Source: Rhynchospora pubera
Lineage: Eukaryota; Streptophyta; Magnoliopsida; Poales; Cyperaceae
Length of the DNA: 64,000 nucleotides
Direction of reading: 5' to 3'
NCBI GenBank assembly: GCA_028095005.1
Contig: CM051461.1
Location: forward strand, 60,741,840-60,805,839
Shown here one piece after another: positions 11,460 through 24,236 of this stretch; the first letter of the stretch is position 1, and every line of letters starts with the position of its first letter. The notes below the pieces were generated by a model, which was not told the origin of the DNA, searched no databases, and saw only the letters and a list, made by a program, of their open reading frames with translations. The position numbers were made by a program, and so were the translations under genes.

Positions 11460-12225
11460 AAAAAGCTAGGAGTAGATGTAGATACTGTTGTTGAGCTAAA
11501 TGAAGTCATTTTATTGATTTGCTTGTCTCGAATATTATGTTTAAGATAGACATATCTTTAGACTGTGAGATTGCAGAAGCGTGTGATGGAAATCCATAAT
11601 ATAAGTGCTGTTATTTGTGGCTTATGTGTAAATTAGGTTTAAATTTGGTCTTGCATGTAGGTTGCTGTGTAATGCGTTCTTGTAGCTTATTATTCCGTTG
11701 GTCCTTTCGTGATCATATGTGGTGTTTTTTATTGAGTTTAACGAAATTATTGATCAAATGAAATAGATTTCTGCTTATTTAGAAGATCATCAGATTGGAG
11801 GAACCTGGATAGCTAGATTTTTGTTGAGCTTATTTTCCTAGAATAGCAACCGAGATATTCATTTGAGTGCGATTTATTGGCTCAGTAGCCAAATTCTTTG
11901 CGACTGTACTTTCGGTTCTTCATGCTCAATTGTTAGATTTTGTCCATGATATTTAAAACACGCCTCCCTTAACATATTTCATGATGTAAAAATAAAAGAT
12001 GAATTGATTAGTATAGACGGTTTAGCACTAATTATACATATACTACTGCTGACATAATATTAATCGGACTATTATACAAGAAAGTCCTCAATTGTATGTA
12101 TGCAATTGTATTGGACTATTGGTGGGCTGTTGCCTGTTGGCCCATCTTCGATTCCATGAGCGAGCTGGCGAAGGGCATTCGATTCGCAGTGGGCGCTTCT
12201 TCCCTTTCACCATCGATTTCGGGCG
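11460..12225. other. Intergenic region and upstream sequence of the intact F-box gene
   Basis: 3' flank of copy A followed by the upstream region of the intact copy. The phrase TTGTATTGG-CTATTGGTGGGC at 12107-12128 recurs upstream of copy C at 25239-25258, so it is shared ancestral promoter sequence. No element with defined ends was found. Confidence 0.45.
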
Positions 12226-15118
12226 ATGTCGTTCTCGCAAATGGACCATCTCTCGAACCTACCAGACGAGCTGCTTGTCACGATCCTCTCTCTTCTCCCG
12301 ACTCACATCGCCGCTCGCACCTCCATCCTTTCCCGCATCTTCCGCCACCTCTGGAAGGCCTCTCCTTCTCTGCTCTTTATCACTCAAGACTTTCCTCCAC
12401 CCCATGACAAAAACTTCATTGCCATGGCCGATCACGCCCTCCTCCACCGCCATCCTTCCCTCCCGCTTCTCAGCTTGAGCCTAAAGTCCCCTTCTTCTTC
12501 CAGCTCATTTCTCTTAGACTCATATATGCCTTCCCTTCTTGCCAAAGCCCTCTCTCTTGGCCTTCGCCACCTCACCATTGAAGGCTATTTGAATCTTTTG
12601 CCTTTTCTCCCAACCATTTTCTCCATTCAATCTCTCGAGTCCCTCTCACTCACGTCAAATTTTCATTTCTGGTCCGGACAATACTATATATTTCCCTCTG
12701 GATTCAAGATGACCTTCCTCAGAAGCCTCTCCCTTCAATTATATACTGTCGACCCAGCCAGTCTCAGCCGACTTGTTTCTGAATTGTGCTCCTTGGAGGA
12801 TCTATACCTTCACATCTACAACATGGATAAGATTAGGCTTTCGTCCCAAACTATCAGAAAACTTGAGCTCATAAGTAGTTACCAAAAACTTGATACTGTG
12901 GAGTTGTTTCTTCCTTCATTGGAGTCATTTCATATGACATCTTGCTATTCCCTTTCTCGTCTGTCTCACATCCGTGGAAAGCTGCCTTTACTGAAAAGAG
13001 CTCTGGTTACACTTGATGGAGTACATGCAGAACATATCAGTGCTGTTACAGGGCTGCTGAGTTGCATCTCACATGTGGAAGAACTAAGCCTACATGTCAA
13101 GGAGAATGTGGTAATACCTTTAACCCTTTACTTATTCTCTGCTTAATTTTATTTTAAACATTCTTCTTTTTTTTCTTTTCAATTTTTCCTCCATGCACAC
13201 TTATGTTGTGTTCTTTATGCAACATATGTCTATTTAGTTGATGTAATGCCATAATGCCCAGTGTATTTGTTTTTCCCCATGCACACTTATGTTTCTGTTT
13301 CTCTTTATGTTTCTTCATACCAAGGTGTCGATTTTTTTTTTTTTTGAAGAAAAAAATGCTTGCAAACTATATCTTTATGTATTCTGAGCCATTAACTGCA
13401 GTAAAAAGCATGACTGAGATTTCAATATATGACAGTATCAAGTTTTTTTTTTTTTAAACAATAGGATAAATGATGGTGTTGCATACATCTAGTGAGTCAA
13501 TCGATGCATTTGATTAGTTGGCAGAGAAGTTAGTACAACCATGTGTCACAGTTAATATTATATCTTTGCAAAGTAGGTCCTCAAAATTAAAAGACCCAAA
13601 GCCCACGATATTTGTTTTCTTCACAGCAAGGCTGTTAACAGAGCAACATCTCATACAATGGATTAGTCCTGTAGAAAAAAAAATTGAAACTTAAATGGTA
13701 TTTGCAGAAAATTAAGTCTAGGCATAGGCCTGGTCTTGTTCATGCCTAGCATCAGACCTGTATTTAGTTAATATAGAGGAGAATCATATTGTTCTGCGGT
13801 ACTTGGTTATCCTTTACTGTTGTAATTTTTACAGGTTGAGATAGTGAAGTATCCAGAACCTATCTTATTGCAAGCAGGAAAATACATGCCGAATTTTCCT
13901 AATCTGAAGCACTTGGATGTGGGCCTTTTCCTTCATGAGCGCAATTTAGAAGCCATCGTCATGATATTCAATAATTGCCCTGTTCTGGAATCACTGAAGC
14001 TCATTCATAAGGTGCATATATATTTATAGATTTTTTTTTTTTGCAATTCATTTGTTGCTGGAATTTTAGGCCTAACAATTTGGATGTTTAAAAAGTAGAG
14101 AAAGAAAAGGTTCTCTCTTTAAAGGGGCAAGTAGACATTCTGTTACGAATCTCAGCAATAGCTTGGAAATAGTGAACTGTCTTAGGTTAATTCAGATTCT
14201 TTTGTTTAAATGGCCCTCGACCTTATTAGTTGGTTCAGTAATTCAGTTAAATTCATTGTCAGTCATTAATTACTGGCACTTCAACTGTTCTAACTGAGTG
14301 TTGATCTTGCATTATTGAACCTGCAATTAATATGAAATGAAATAGACGAGGGGAATCCATGTAATCTATACTCTCAAATTTCGACAGCTTCTGTACTTGA
14401 TTTCATTTTCCACCTTTCCCATCTCAATGTTTATTCATGGTAATTATCTTTGTAAAGATACTAGCTGGAACTTGTGAGATATAATATTTCATCTAGTGTT
14501 TCCATTTTAATGACTGAAAACTCATGTACATCTCATTCTATACAGAATTAAATCCACAGTTCAACCGAGCCGTTGAGCTGCTGAAGGGATGTGGCCAATT
14601 CATAAATTCACGTTAAATTGTAAAATTACATTGGCCTTGATATCCTTGTTGTTCACTCCACTAGACAAGAATGCTGCTCCTCTTCTATTCAAAAAGTTTC
14701 CTTTTTTTTCATTCACTGGTTGCAGTTTCTTTAATAAGGTTGACACTTGCTATGGATGTAGTAAATTAGTTTTAATTCTGGGATCAAAAGGGGATTTGTT
14801 TCTTGCTTGTTTACATTCTCTTTTTATCCAACTTTCCTAATTCTCTAGTATATAGGCTACCAAATATATAAATATGCTTTACTTTTTTTATTATTATTCC
14901 TTTAGATTCCGGAGTTCACTCTTGTTAGGGTGAGTGGGAGGAAAAAGAATAGGGCAAGAGGGAGGAAAAAGAAAGATCGGAGATCCAGGCTGCCGCATAA
15001 TGCCAATGGTAACTGTTTCTATGCTTATTTCAGAAATCTCCATTTAGAGGAGAACAGAAAGGAATTCTCCAAGTTGCTGCGAAAAAAATGTAGCTATAAG
15101 AGGCGTGCACAGAACTAG
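12226..15118 (+). CDS. F-box/LRR protein, intact three-exon copy B (424 aa)
   Basis: Probable substrate receptor of an SCF E3 ubiquitin ligase. Exons 12226-13110, 13835-14011 and 14906-15118 join in phase 0 with GT-AG junctions; predicted protein 424 aa. Residues 6-50 form the F-box (LSNLPDELLVTILSLLPT, then IAARTSILSRIFRHLW). The rest of exon 1 gives irregular leucine-rich repeats (LESLSLTS, LRSLSLQL, LEDLYLHI, LPSLESFHM). Exon 2 adds NFPNLKHLDVGLFLHERNLE. Exon 3 is strongly basic (GRKKNRARGRKKKDRR), resembling a nuclear localisation signal, and ends AYFRNLHLEENRKEFSKLL. The start is the first ATG before the F-box, at MSFSQMDHL. An upstream open frame at 12096 lies in another frame. It is the only family member here with an unbroken reading frame, so it is probably the functional one. 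Substrate unknown. Confidence 0.85.
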
Positions 15119-15680
15119 GATTTGTGATAGTGGTGAAGTCATTTTCATTGCTGGGGATATGACTCGTCTTTAAAAAGAGATTTTTTTCTTGATTGTATCG
15201 AATCTTCTGTTGAAGCTATAATCCTTTTTTGACTTTTTTGGAATGAAGCATACTGTTGGAAAAAAAAAAGTATAAATACTTTTGTTCTCGACTTATATTA
15301 TGTAAATTATGCTTAAATTTTGTGCTTGTATTAAGTTGATACGCGATTTGCTATTGTTCAGCTGGTCCTGTGTCATTTATTCAGTTTTTAACAGATATAA
15401 GCGTCAATCAGTGTGCTATAATTTAATTCTGTTGAAGATGTAGCAAAATGAATGAGAGTAATAGCAGAATGAATGAGAGTACCTGGAAAGCTAAATAATT
15501 AAGATTCTTCATGCTTCACATGTTTAGTAGCGTGTTAATTTATTACAATATCTCATGCAAAAAAAAGGGGGGAATTTGAACCGGATTTATTGGGTTAGAC
15601 AGTATGATAAGCTCAAGCCGCTGTTGCCTAAGCACAACATTGCATGCCGAACTCGATGCATTTATTAATTAATTAATAAT
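15119..15680. other. 3' flank of copy B, no gene
   Basis: AT-rich. A short direct repeat (GAATGAGAGTA, 15450-15480) is the only structure noted. Confidence 0.4.
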
Positions 15681-16059
15681 GGCTCCGTTTGGATCATATA
15701 AGATTAAAGGTAGAATTAGTTATTTGGGATTAAAATTTTTAATCTTAAACGATCAAAAATAAATTTTTTTGTCATCTAGAGTGTTATTTTTAAGTGGTCC
15801 AATATTCGGATTAAATTCTTATTCCTAGGGTGTTTGGATCATCTTTTTAATGTGGATTAAGAAGTGGTCCCAACTATTTCTTAATCCACATTAAGAAGAT
15901 GATCCAAACATTCTAAGAATAAGAATTAAATCTAGACATTGAACTACTTAATAATAACACTCTAGATCTCAAAAAATTTATTTTTGATCGTTTAGGAATA
16001 ATATTTCTTAGTCCGAATAACTAATCCTAATTTTATTCTTACATGATCCAAACAGAGCC
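15681..16059. mobile_element. Long fold-back MITE with internal hairpin
   Basis: 379 bp that pairs with itself almost end to end: GGCTCCGTTTGGATCATATA at the left, and GGCTCTGTTTGGATCATGTA as reverse complement of the right. Centred inside is a tighter hairpin, with arms 15831-15863 and 15878-15910 of 33 bp with one mismatch and a ~14-nt loop. Flanks show no clear 3-bp duplication. Such a transcript would form long double-stranded RNA. Confidence 0.75.
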
Positions 16060-16379
16060 TAGTCACCAAGCGATGAAGCGAGAATCAGCAACAAGTATGT
16101 TGCATAAATATTTCTAAAATATCGCTGCATCCGTATCACATCTGTATCCGATACCAATTCTCATGCAATTCTCGTTCGATATTCCACGTCATGAATCATA
16201 TTATAATGTGTTTGACCGATAGATTTGATCTAAATTCGTCAAGATAGGCGTTGAATTCATTCTTTTAAGTATATTTTGAATATATTTTTTTTGTTGGATA
16301 CACTATAGTGATAGTTAAACTATAAAAAAATCATATATTTTGATATAAAATATAAATTTATTATTATTATTATTATATA

Positions 16380-16485
16380 TATTTTCGCCTCTTAATTTTT
16401 TTAAAATACGAAATCTCCGCACCGGCATCTATCCGATATGATACCCACACCTGCACTTGTGCAACACATGCAATGACCATGAGTC
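16380..16485. repeat. Dispersed repeat shared with 58445-58565
   Basis: The phrase ATCTCCGCACC, then TCCGATA-GATACCCACACCTGCAC and GTGCAACA, recurs at 58505-58565 with the same order and spacing. Both are the tails of AT-rich blocks. Family not recognised. Confidence 0.5.
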
Positions 16486-18777
16486 ATGACATTACAAAAT
16501 AGGGCTGCATAACATCTAAAACGACCACGAAACTGACCATTTGCGCTAATCATTGCATTGATGAACGAAAATTTGTTACTTCTTGCGTTGATCGTTTCAT
16601 CCGTTTAAAGCCAGTAGTGTTCACCAGAACGATCAGAACGGTTAAAATCTTCTTTGACAGTTTAACCGTTCTCCACTTTTATATTACGCAGATAGAAGAG
16701 AAAATGGATAAAAACTATAATGATCATACAACACTGTATACATCATACATACCAAAATACAACACTGAATACATCATGCATAATAACTATTGACATGACC
16801 GTAGTTCAAGCTACTCAGAAAACCATCAAATTCTTTATATCTAATAACCAAAGCAACCTCCAATTATTACAAAATAACCATCAAAGCCATCTAAAAATAA
16901 CACTACAAATAGTAGCAAAGCTCACCTAGAATTTTGCACAGATAAACTAAAGACAAAAAAAAATATCTAAGAGCCAAACCAGAAACAAAAAAAATCAATT
17001 ACATATTCATAAAATCACTTTCTTCTCCACTAGATTTACATGGGTAAGAATCAGATGTACCCCTTCAATTTACCGTTCTTTACTAATATCTGCATCAATT
17101 TACCAAATAATTTTTATCTATATTAATTTACCAGCACTTGTCCTTACTAGTATCTCAAATAATAGAAAAAACGAAATTCAAAAACCAACTCAAATCAAGA
17201 GAGAAGAAGCAAGAAGAAAAAAAAGAGCAGTGAACCAAAGAAGAAAAGAAGCAGAAAAAAAGAACAAACCTTTACTTTTTCACTCGAGAAAGGAAGAGGA
17301 GGATCTGGTGCTCTGGTGTGAGAGGAGATGAGGAGGTTTGGTGCTTTGGTGAATTCCAGATCTGGTGCTCTACCAGTCGCTACAAGCCTGCACCAAGACT
17401 TGCTGCCAGTTGCCACTAGCGAACTGGAGAGAGGAAGAGATGGGAGGAGAGACTGTGCTTCGAGAGGTGGCGGTGAGGAGATGGCTGTGCTTCGAGAGGT
17501 AGCAATGACGAGAGTTGGGAGTCGAGACTGAAGGAGAGTGCTTCGAGAGGTGGCTGTGCTTCGAGACTGAGGAAGCCTGTGAGGAGAGGAGGGAGTTGAG
17601 AGGGTGGCGGTGCTTAGTGAGTGAGAGTGGTATAAGAGAGAGGGTGTTTAGTTAGGGTTTCGATTGAGAAAGGAAGATGGATGAGTGAGAGGGGGGCAGA
17701 TGTCACACCCCGCTGCCCCGGGCATGACAGATCCCGCCGCGACTACACGCGTCGCGTGCAGCCGCAAGGCTTACCATCATATTTTCAGCACAATTTACCA
17801 TGTATTTACTATACTTATGGCAGCAATACTGTCCCAGGACCAACAAACACAGCTTGTACATCATGTAAATAAAAATTTCAACATTTCCTCCCTTGTAAAC
17901 ACAAGCATCCAGCCATAAAGGCACCCGTTCCCTTCAGTTTATCACATGCACCGGCCCATGCACAAAACAATTCAATCATAGCAACACCCAAGGCAATCAT
18001 TTACATAACATACAAGCACAATTTACATGGAAAACAATTACACCACAGCACACAAAAGCATAGCAAAACATGGCATACACAAGGCTTAATCCTTTCCTGC
18101 GCTTGCACCCGGCTTCCAACCTGGAACCCATGAAAACATGGAAACGTGAGAAAGGAAACCATTTCTCAGTGCGGTATTTAGTTCCAGCCACGCATGAACC
18201 CGAAGCTTCATGTTGCGGAACTAAATACGCAACCGAAATACTTAAGAAAATAACTTACATAATATAAGTTTCATCCATAAAAACATTTGAAACATCATGC
18301 AATGCATAGGCCAGCCAATTGAGGTTAGGAAATCAAATAACATAAGGATACACGAAAGCCAGCCATAATTTGGTTCCTAACTATGCAATCTACAAGGCTG
18401 GTTCTATGTCAATTCAACTTGCAACCATTCCAATACAACAGACCGCGATTTACCCACGCCGGGGTCTGCCAACGGCCTTACCAATCGAGCCATAAAACTG
18501 TACTAATGCTGAGGACATTTACCCCCTTAATCATGAGTCCCGGAAAATAAGCGTTTATCTCACGGCCCTTGGAACAACGGTTCATGACGCCGCTTTCCAA
18601 AGATGCAAATGTCATTCATCACACAATAGTACATCCTTACCATTGCCTTACCAATTCAATTCTGCCATCCAATAAGAAAATCATCCAATATGTATGTCAT
18701 ATACTTACCAATTCATTTCCTGTCCATAGTCATGTAATATTGCAATTCATATATGCAAATTACATGCAAGTCATGCA

Positions 18778-20259
18778 TGTTGTACTAAACGTCTCCAGGT
18801 TTGTCGATTGCAAAATAATATCATTTGGCATTTAACAATCTTCTTTGAGTTTTATAGGAAGAAGATACAATTTATGAGGACTTGGATAAAAGCTTTAAGA
18901 AAGATCAAGATCAAGTCATTAGAGAGCTTGTAGGCTAGTTTAGACTAGGATAGAAGGTATACTTTAGTCCTTGTTTATCCTTAAAATGGTCTAGATAGCG
19001 AAAAGCTCAATAAACCAGCAAAATCCTGTTTTCTGTGACCTAGCGTCGTACAACGCTAGATAGAGTTACACAACGCTAGATAGAGTTATACAACGCTAGA
19101 ACAGCTAAATTCATACTTTTGTGAATCAACGTTGCACAACGCTATATAGAGTTAGGCAACGCTGAGTCGCAACGTTGTACAACGCTCAGTAGAGTTGTAC
19201 AACGCTACAGTTAAAAACTTGGAAATTTTCCTGAGTACCATCGTGCAACGCCATATAGCGTTGCACAACGCCACAAAAATCCCAAGTTAGTTGTGCTGTT
19301 TTTACATGCAAAGTCTCTGGAGACGTTAGCCAACGTCTTTCAGCGTTGGGTAACGTTAGCGTTGTGTGACGGCATATAGAGTTGTACAACGCTCTGTTGA
19401 ATCTGTCAGAATTGTTCCTTTTGTCTCCCTTTAGCGTTGTGTAACGCCATTCAGTGGCAAGCAACGCTCTGACAATTTCCAACGGAATTGTCGGAGCTTT
19501 CCTTTGGTTTTACACTCCTGCGTTGTGCCACGGCAAATAGCGTTGCACAACGCTCTGACAGACCAACGGCTATATTAAAGAGCCGTTAGAATTTACAACG
19601 GTCATATTCCAGCATTGTATAACGCTATTCAGCGTTGTAAAACGTTGTGGCCTGTTTTTGCTGGGGAACTGCTTATTTCGAGCCCTATATATATCCACCC
19701 CTTGTTCTCTCTCTAGAGTGAGCCTTGCCTTGCAAAATTAGACCACAATTGAGCCTTTGAGCACAGGGATACTCTCCCACTTGAGCTTTTCATAGCTAGA
19801 CCATCTTGAGAGATTTAGTAGCCTCAAACACCACCGCCCCGACATTGTCGCTAGGTGTAGGTTGGAATAGGTTGAGAGCTCTTCTCCTTTGAGGCCGTTG
19901 TGCCATTCGAGTTAGGTCGATCCGCCTCGAGTGCCCTTGTGACGAGGTGATTCGGTTCGAAGTTGTAGTCCCGTTCTTGTTGGAATTGAACGGAGCGCGC
20001 CCTTTCGTGGTATTGGAACTCCCGGAGACGTACGACTAAGGCTAGCATTTCCTAGCGGGTCGGAACTCCGTAATCATACCGAGTGTTCAATTTCTCTCTC
20101 TTTTTTTTCTCTTTATTATCTTTCTATACTTGAATTGCTTGTGTGCTTGCTTGTATTGGGTACCAATTGAATTGTGTTAGGATAGTTCATACCAAACCGG
20201 TCCAAAACCTTAATTGCTTCCGCTAAACCTTGGTTAAGCCGCCTCCATTAGGGACAACA
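18778..20259. mobile_element. Solo LTR (1.48 kb) with CAACGCT repeats
   Basis: TGTTGTACTAAACG ... GGGACAACA, with terminal inverted TGTTGT/ACAACA. Perfect 5-bp TSD ATGCA at 18773-18777 and 20260-20264. The ends and length suggest a Copia-superfamily LTR. At 19040-19640 it carries an array of GTTGTACAACGCT-like units. No internal coding region remains, so it is a recombination-derived solo LTR. Confidence 0.8.
19040..19645. repeat. Palindromic minisatellite inside the solo LTR
   Basis: Many copies of a ~13-16 bp unit such as AGCGTTGCACAACGCC or GTTGTACAACGCT. Each is nearly self-complementary, and they are separated by short ATATAGA/CAGTAGA spacers. Spacing is roughly 15-40 bp. No exact period is maintained. 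Confidence 0.75.
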
Positions 20260-21462
20260 ATGCACAACAGTCATACAACATGCATAAATATATATACTTT
20301 TACTTTCAGAAATATGAGATTTCGGGCTCAAGTGGAATCCGCACTTTTACACCTAATTACCGACCCGCCATCGCTTAGGCGTTACTGCTGCCTCACCGCT
20401 CGGGTCCCCCGCTTCGTGTCCTGCGAAGTCTGGTTCACAAGTACCAACTCTTAAGTCACAGCCATACAATAACTGACCTATAACTCATGCTGTTTCATGG
20501 ACAACTCAGCAGACTTGACACCGCTACATGGCTGATTTGCGGTAAAAGCACCGTTTCTACCGCCGCATAATCCTATGTTGCTCACGCAACAACACCGTCA
20601 CTTGGCCATGTTACTGTCCTACCATGCTCATGCTCTCTACATGCATGTGGCTTGTTAAGGCATGGTCACAAGTCCTTGGTTTGCACCGCAACGACACTGG
20701 CCTACCACGCATCAACACCGCTAGGGCCTGGTTCGATATGGCAGCCATGAACTCAACTTGGCAACAGTCCCTGCCACTTTCTTGGCCTGGTTTGAGTTGT
20801 TTACATGCTAAACCATGCACTGTACCTTACTCTCGACCGCCCCAACTATCCCACTATGGTCCCGGCTAGTTGTTTCATCGTCTAACACACTCAAACAACA
20901 CTATATTGGGTCTGTTTTGGGGCTCGACATGGCTGGTACGAAATTTCCCAAACATAGGAGTTTTGGTTAGGGAGAAAGAGCCTTAAGAGGTGGAGGGACA
21001 GGTATCAACAAGGCCTCTATTTGCTGGTCCAAGCAGCTGCTAGGTGTCCCTATTCTAGGGGCTGTCAAAGAGAACTTGGACTCTCCTAACTGGACAGCTC
21101 CATTAAGCTATCTACTGGACCTGTCCATTAGTACTACTCACTGGACATCTCTATTACATGCTGCCCAAAATGCTAAGTACACAATACACACTTGGGGAAG
21201 CGGCCTAAACACCGTTTTGGATTACGGTTTATACCCGACAGCCCATGCAACACGCTTTGGCCTATCCAACAGCCATACTTTGGGTCCATGTTACAAGTCA
21301 TTTTCAATGCCAAATTGCATATTTACACGATGCATGAGATGCTTTACAACACATGCAAGGCTGTTTCGTGGCCAACCGTCAACACTGCATGACAAGCACT
21401 GCTGCTGGCCACGCTTGACATGGCCGAAACACTGTCTAGTCATGGGCCAAAACTGTCGTATC

Positions 21463-24078
21463 TCACATTCCACCCCCCTTAAAAATTCGTTCAGTCCTCT
21501 GAACGAACCGCGTATCTGCACTTTCATTTGACCCTGCATACCACTCACGAGTCGTACTCGCAGGTTCAGCCGCTCCTTCCTCTGATCCTACAACTTCCTG
21601 TTGCACACCCTTACTTTTTCCCCATTCAGTTTTCCTTTTTCCATGCCCTTCCATGCGCTCTGCCCGATCCATAAGATCATGTATATCCATCTCACCCGCA
21701 GCATCTGACTGAGATGCCAAGTCCGGGTCCAAACCATTCAATACTGCCGCCTATACCGGTACTCATCAGCCATCACTTCAGGTGCATAGCGGGCAAGTTC
21801 CATGAATTCATCATTGTACTGACCCACCGTCTTTCCTTGCTGATTGAGTTGTATAAACTGCAGCCTTAGGTTCTCCTTTTGGTTAGCACCTGTTAGGAAC
21901 TCAAGTCCTTGTGCAATTTTAATTTTATTACTAATTAATATCAATTAAACAAGCACAACCATAGGATCTAGTAATTAGACATTAAGCACACATGAGAAAG
22001 GGAGGAGAATCGCATATCTCTTCCAATATCGCAATTAGAAGGCTCGACCTAGTTCTTTTGGAGTCGATGGCGTGCCCACCATCACCACAACTGCGTTGGC
22101 CTCGAGTCCACCAAAAGTTCCAACCATCTTCTGGAGGTTTGTGGTAGCAAACCCTAGAACGGGGCTAATTCCGTTGCTTTTCTTCACCAAATTAACTATT
22201 TAATTTGTGACTAATATTCAACACATGAATACCTATGGAAGAGCAAAATTATGAGAGTTTTTTGGAGGAGAAAAATGTGATATTTTTCTGTAATTTTCGT
22301 CCATAATATAATGGGAGAGAAGAAGAGGTTAACGCTAAATTTAGCAACGCTGTTTCCTTAATTAACAGCCTATATTTAGGACTCCAAACCTCATCCTTCT
22401 TTCACCCTATATGGACAAAATTGTTCCTTAATTGCTGGCCACGAAATGGCTATAATTAGTCATTTCATTTTGCCATTTTGTTCTCATATTAACACATTAA
22501 ATCAGTCATTTAATGGTCCAATTAATTGCCTTTTTAATTAAGCTGAATTCTCAATTCAACCAATTAAAATATGTTGAATAAAATTAATTATCAACTTATT
22601 GATAATTATTTTAAAATTAGCAAATGAATTAATTTATTTCTATATGATCCCTTTGATTTAATTAATTATAACGGTTCATAACGGTAAATAATTAATTAAT
22701 CAACTTATCATATTTTCACTGCACTTACTGCTGTGAATAAATAAATAATGCACTGTATGGTTAAAACTTTATTTGTGTGACCCTTTGAGGATTTATGCTA
22801 TGTTGGCCATGGAAATAAATCACTATTTATTTTCAATAATCATAGGCAGTATCTAGCAGCATACTATGATTCCCAATTCACATAAATATTGTACTGCTAC
22901 AGTATTTTAATCCTATAAGAAATAAAAGTATTTCCTTGTTTGATTCTTATGTCACATGATATCATTGTATAATCCAAGATAGGAATGTGTCATTCTTGCA
23001 GATTATACATTTCTTGATCTAGAGATGATCGTCTAGTTTGCATGCATACGACCCAACTCCATCAAGGGGCCCAAACAAATATCATCACTCACTAGGTATA
23101 CTAATGAGGGACATACGATTTTCTTGATGAACAACGGTAGCCTTTATCAGGAATCAACGGTAGACGATATTTATTGAACCTATCCTCATGTGGAAAAGTT
23201 GAACCATCTCAAACTTAGAATCAAACTCATATGAAATAAATAATGACACATAACACAATCCATATATTTATTTCATTGGGTCATGTCATGTACTATGTTC
23301 TCTAACATACACATATGCAATTAAGTTGGTAACTCTTTACTTATGATTTGTAGAACTTAATCATTACTTAACTTGCATACTAATCTTTTATGATAATTAA
23401 TGTTCCTTGTTAATTATCAAGATTACGGACGATTTAGATTTATTATTGTCATTTAATTAATGATCCACAGAGATCCACAATTCAGATCCTCAACCTGAAT
23501 GATCTGTCAATAATAAACTCTAGGAACAAATGATCAAATATCATCAATAATATAAACTAAGAAATTAAGTCATTCAATATTGACTTTTAGGACATAACTC
23601 CAACAGCACCCAAGTACCGCCTAGTGAACATCCTTTCAAACCAATTCCGTGGTATCCTTGATTGATCACCGGTAAAACCACGCTTAACACTTTTCCACCA
23701 AAACATCGCTGAATTCTTCAAGTATTGGGTTGCCAACTCAACTTAGTTTGCCTCAGGCGCCCGGCACAAACTGAATTTGTGCTGCATGTTCTCCAACCAT
23801 TCTTCGGCTGCCTTGTAGCCTCCCGCCCCATCAAACCTTGGCGGCTTTTGCTGGCCAAAAATACTCCGCAATTCTCTAAATTGCTCAGCTTCACTCAATG
23901 GTGCAGCTGATCCTTGTTGCAATTGATGGGCCAAATACCGGCCTTGCTCATAGGCAGCAATGAGCCTAGCATCCATAGCCACTTGCTGACTCATAACCAG
24001 CTCTTGCCGTTTAGTCTCAGCACCACGGGGTTGCTCACGCCCACGCACACTTTTCCTTGACTGTCCAGCTCTTTTCAT
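21463..24078 (-). pseudogene. gag of the Ty3-type element, broken by a solo LTR
   Basis: Minus strand. The N-terminal part (24078 to 23743) contains SIFGQQKPPRFDGAGGYKAA and EEWLENMQHKF, the standard opening of Ty3 gag. A TAA at about 23743 interrupts it. The same frame then continues ELATQYLKNSAMFWWKSVK ... NWFERMFTRRYLG up to the solo LTR at 23605. Left of that LTR the frame resumes with NQKENLRLQFIQLNQQGKTV and FMELARYAPEV. After another break near 21740 it continues MDIHDLMDRAERMEGHGK, ending near the polypurine tract. No CCHC zinc knuckle and no pol were found. The solo LTR sits exactly between the two halves, which confirms its limits. Confidence 0.8.
21891..23605 (-). mobile_element. 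Solo LTR (1.7 kb) inserted in gag, Copia-like
   Basis: On the minus strand it reads TGTTGGAGTTATGTCCTAAA ... GAGTTCCTAACA. Perfect 5-bp TSD GCACC at 21886-21890 and 23606-23610. Its removal restores continuity of the surrounding gag reading frame. AT-rich, no coding region. Confidence 0.85.
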
Positions 24079-24214
24079 TCACAACCTGTCCACAGCTCAA
24101 GTCGTAAGCGTTAGCAAGCACGCAAAAGAAAACAACCCGACCAACAACAGCAACAACCCTTACACTTAGCCCCACTCACACAACCTATTCAGGACTGGTT
24201 GGGGTCTTAACTTT

Positions 24215-24226
24215 GCTCTGATACCA
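24215..24226 (-). other. Primer-binding site, initiator tRNA-Met type
   Basis: Minus strand TGGTATCAGAGC, ten bases inside the 5' LTR edge at 24237. It sets the element's orientation as minus. Confidence 0.85.
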
Positions 24227-24236
24227 CTTTAGAACC

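Larger units (their letters stand above)
17701..21467 (-). repeat. 3' LTR of the gag-only element, interrupted by a solo LTR
   Basis: Without the nested solo LTR and its duplicated ATGCA this LTR is about 2.28 kb. Its ends match 24237-24549 closely: CTGCCCCGGGCATGA near one end, and CATGGCCGAAACACTGTCT near the other. Confidence 0.8.

Noticed and set aside
21076..21531. 151-codon plus-strand open frame
   Set aside because: Lies across the LTR end and polypurine tract of the minus-strand gag-only element, with no similarity to known proteins.
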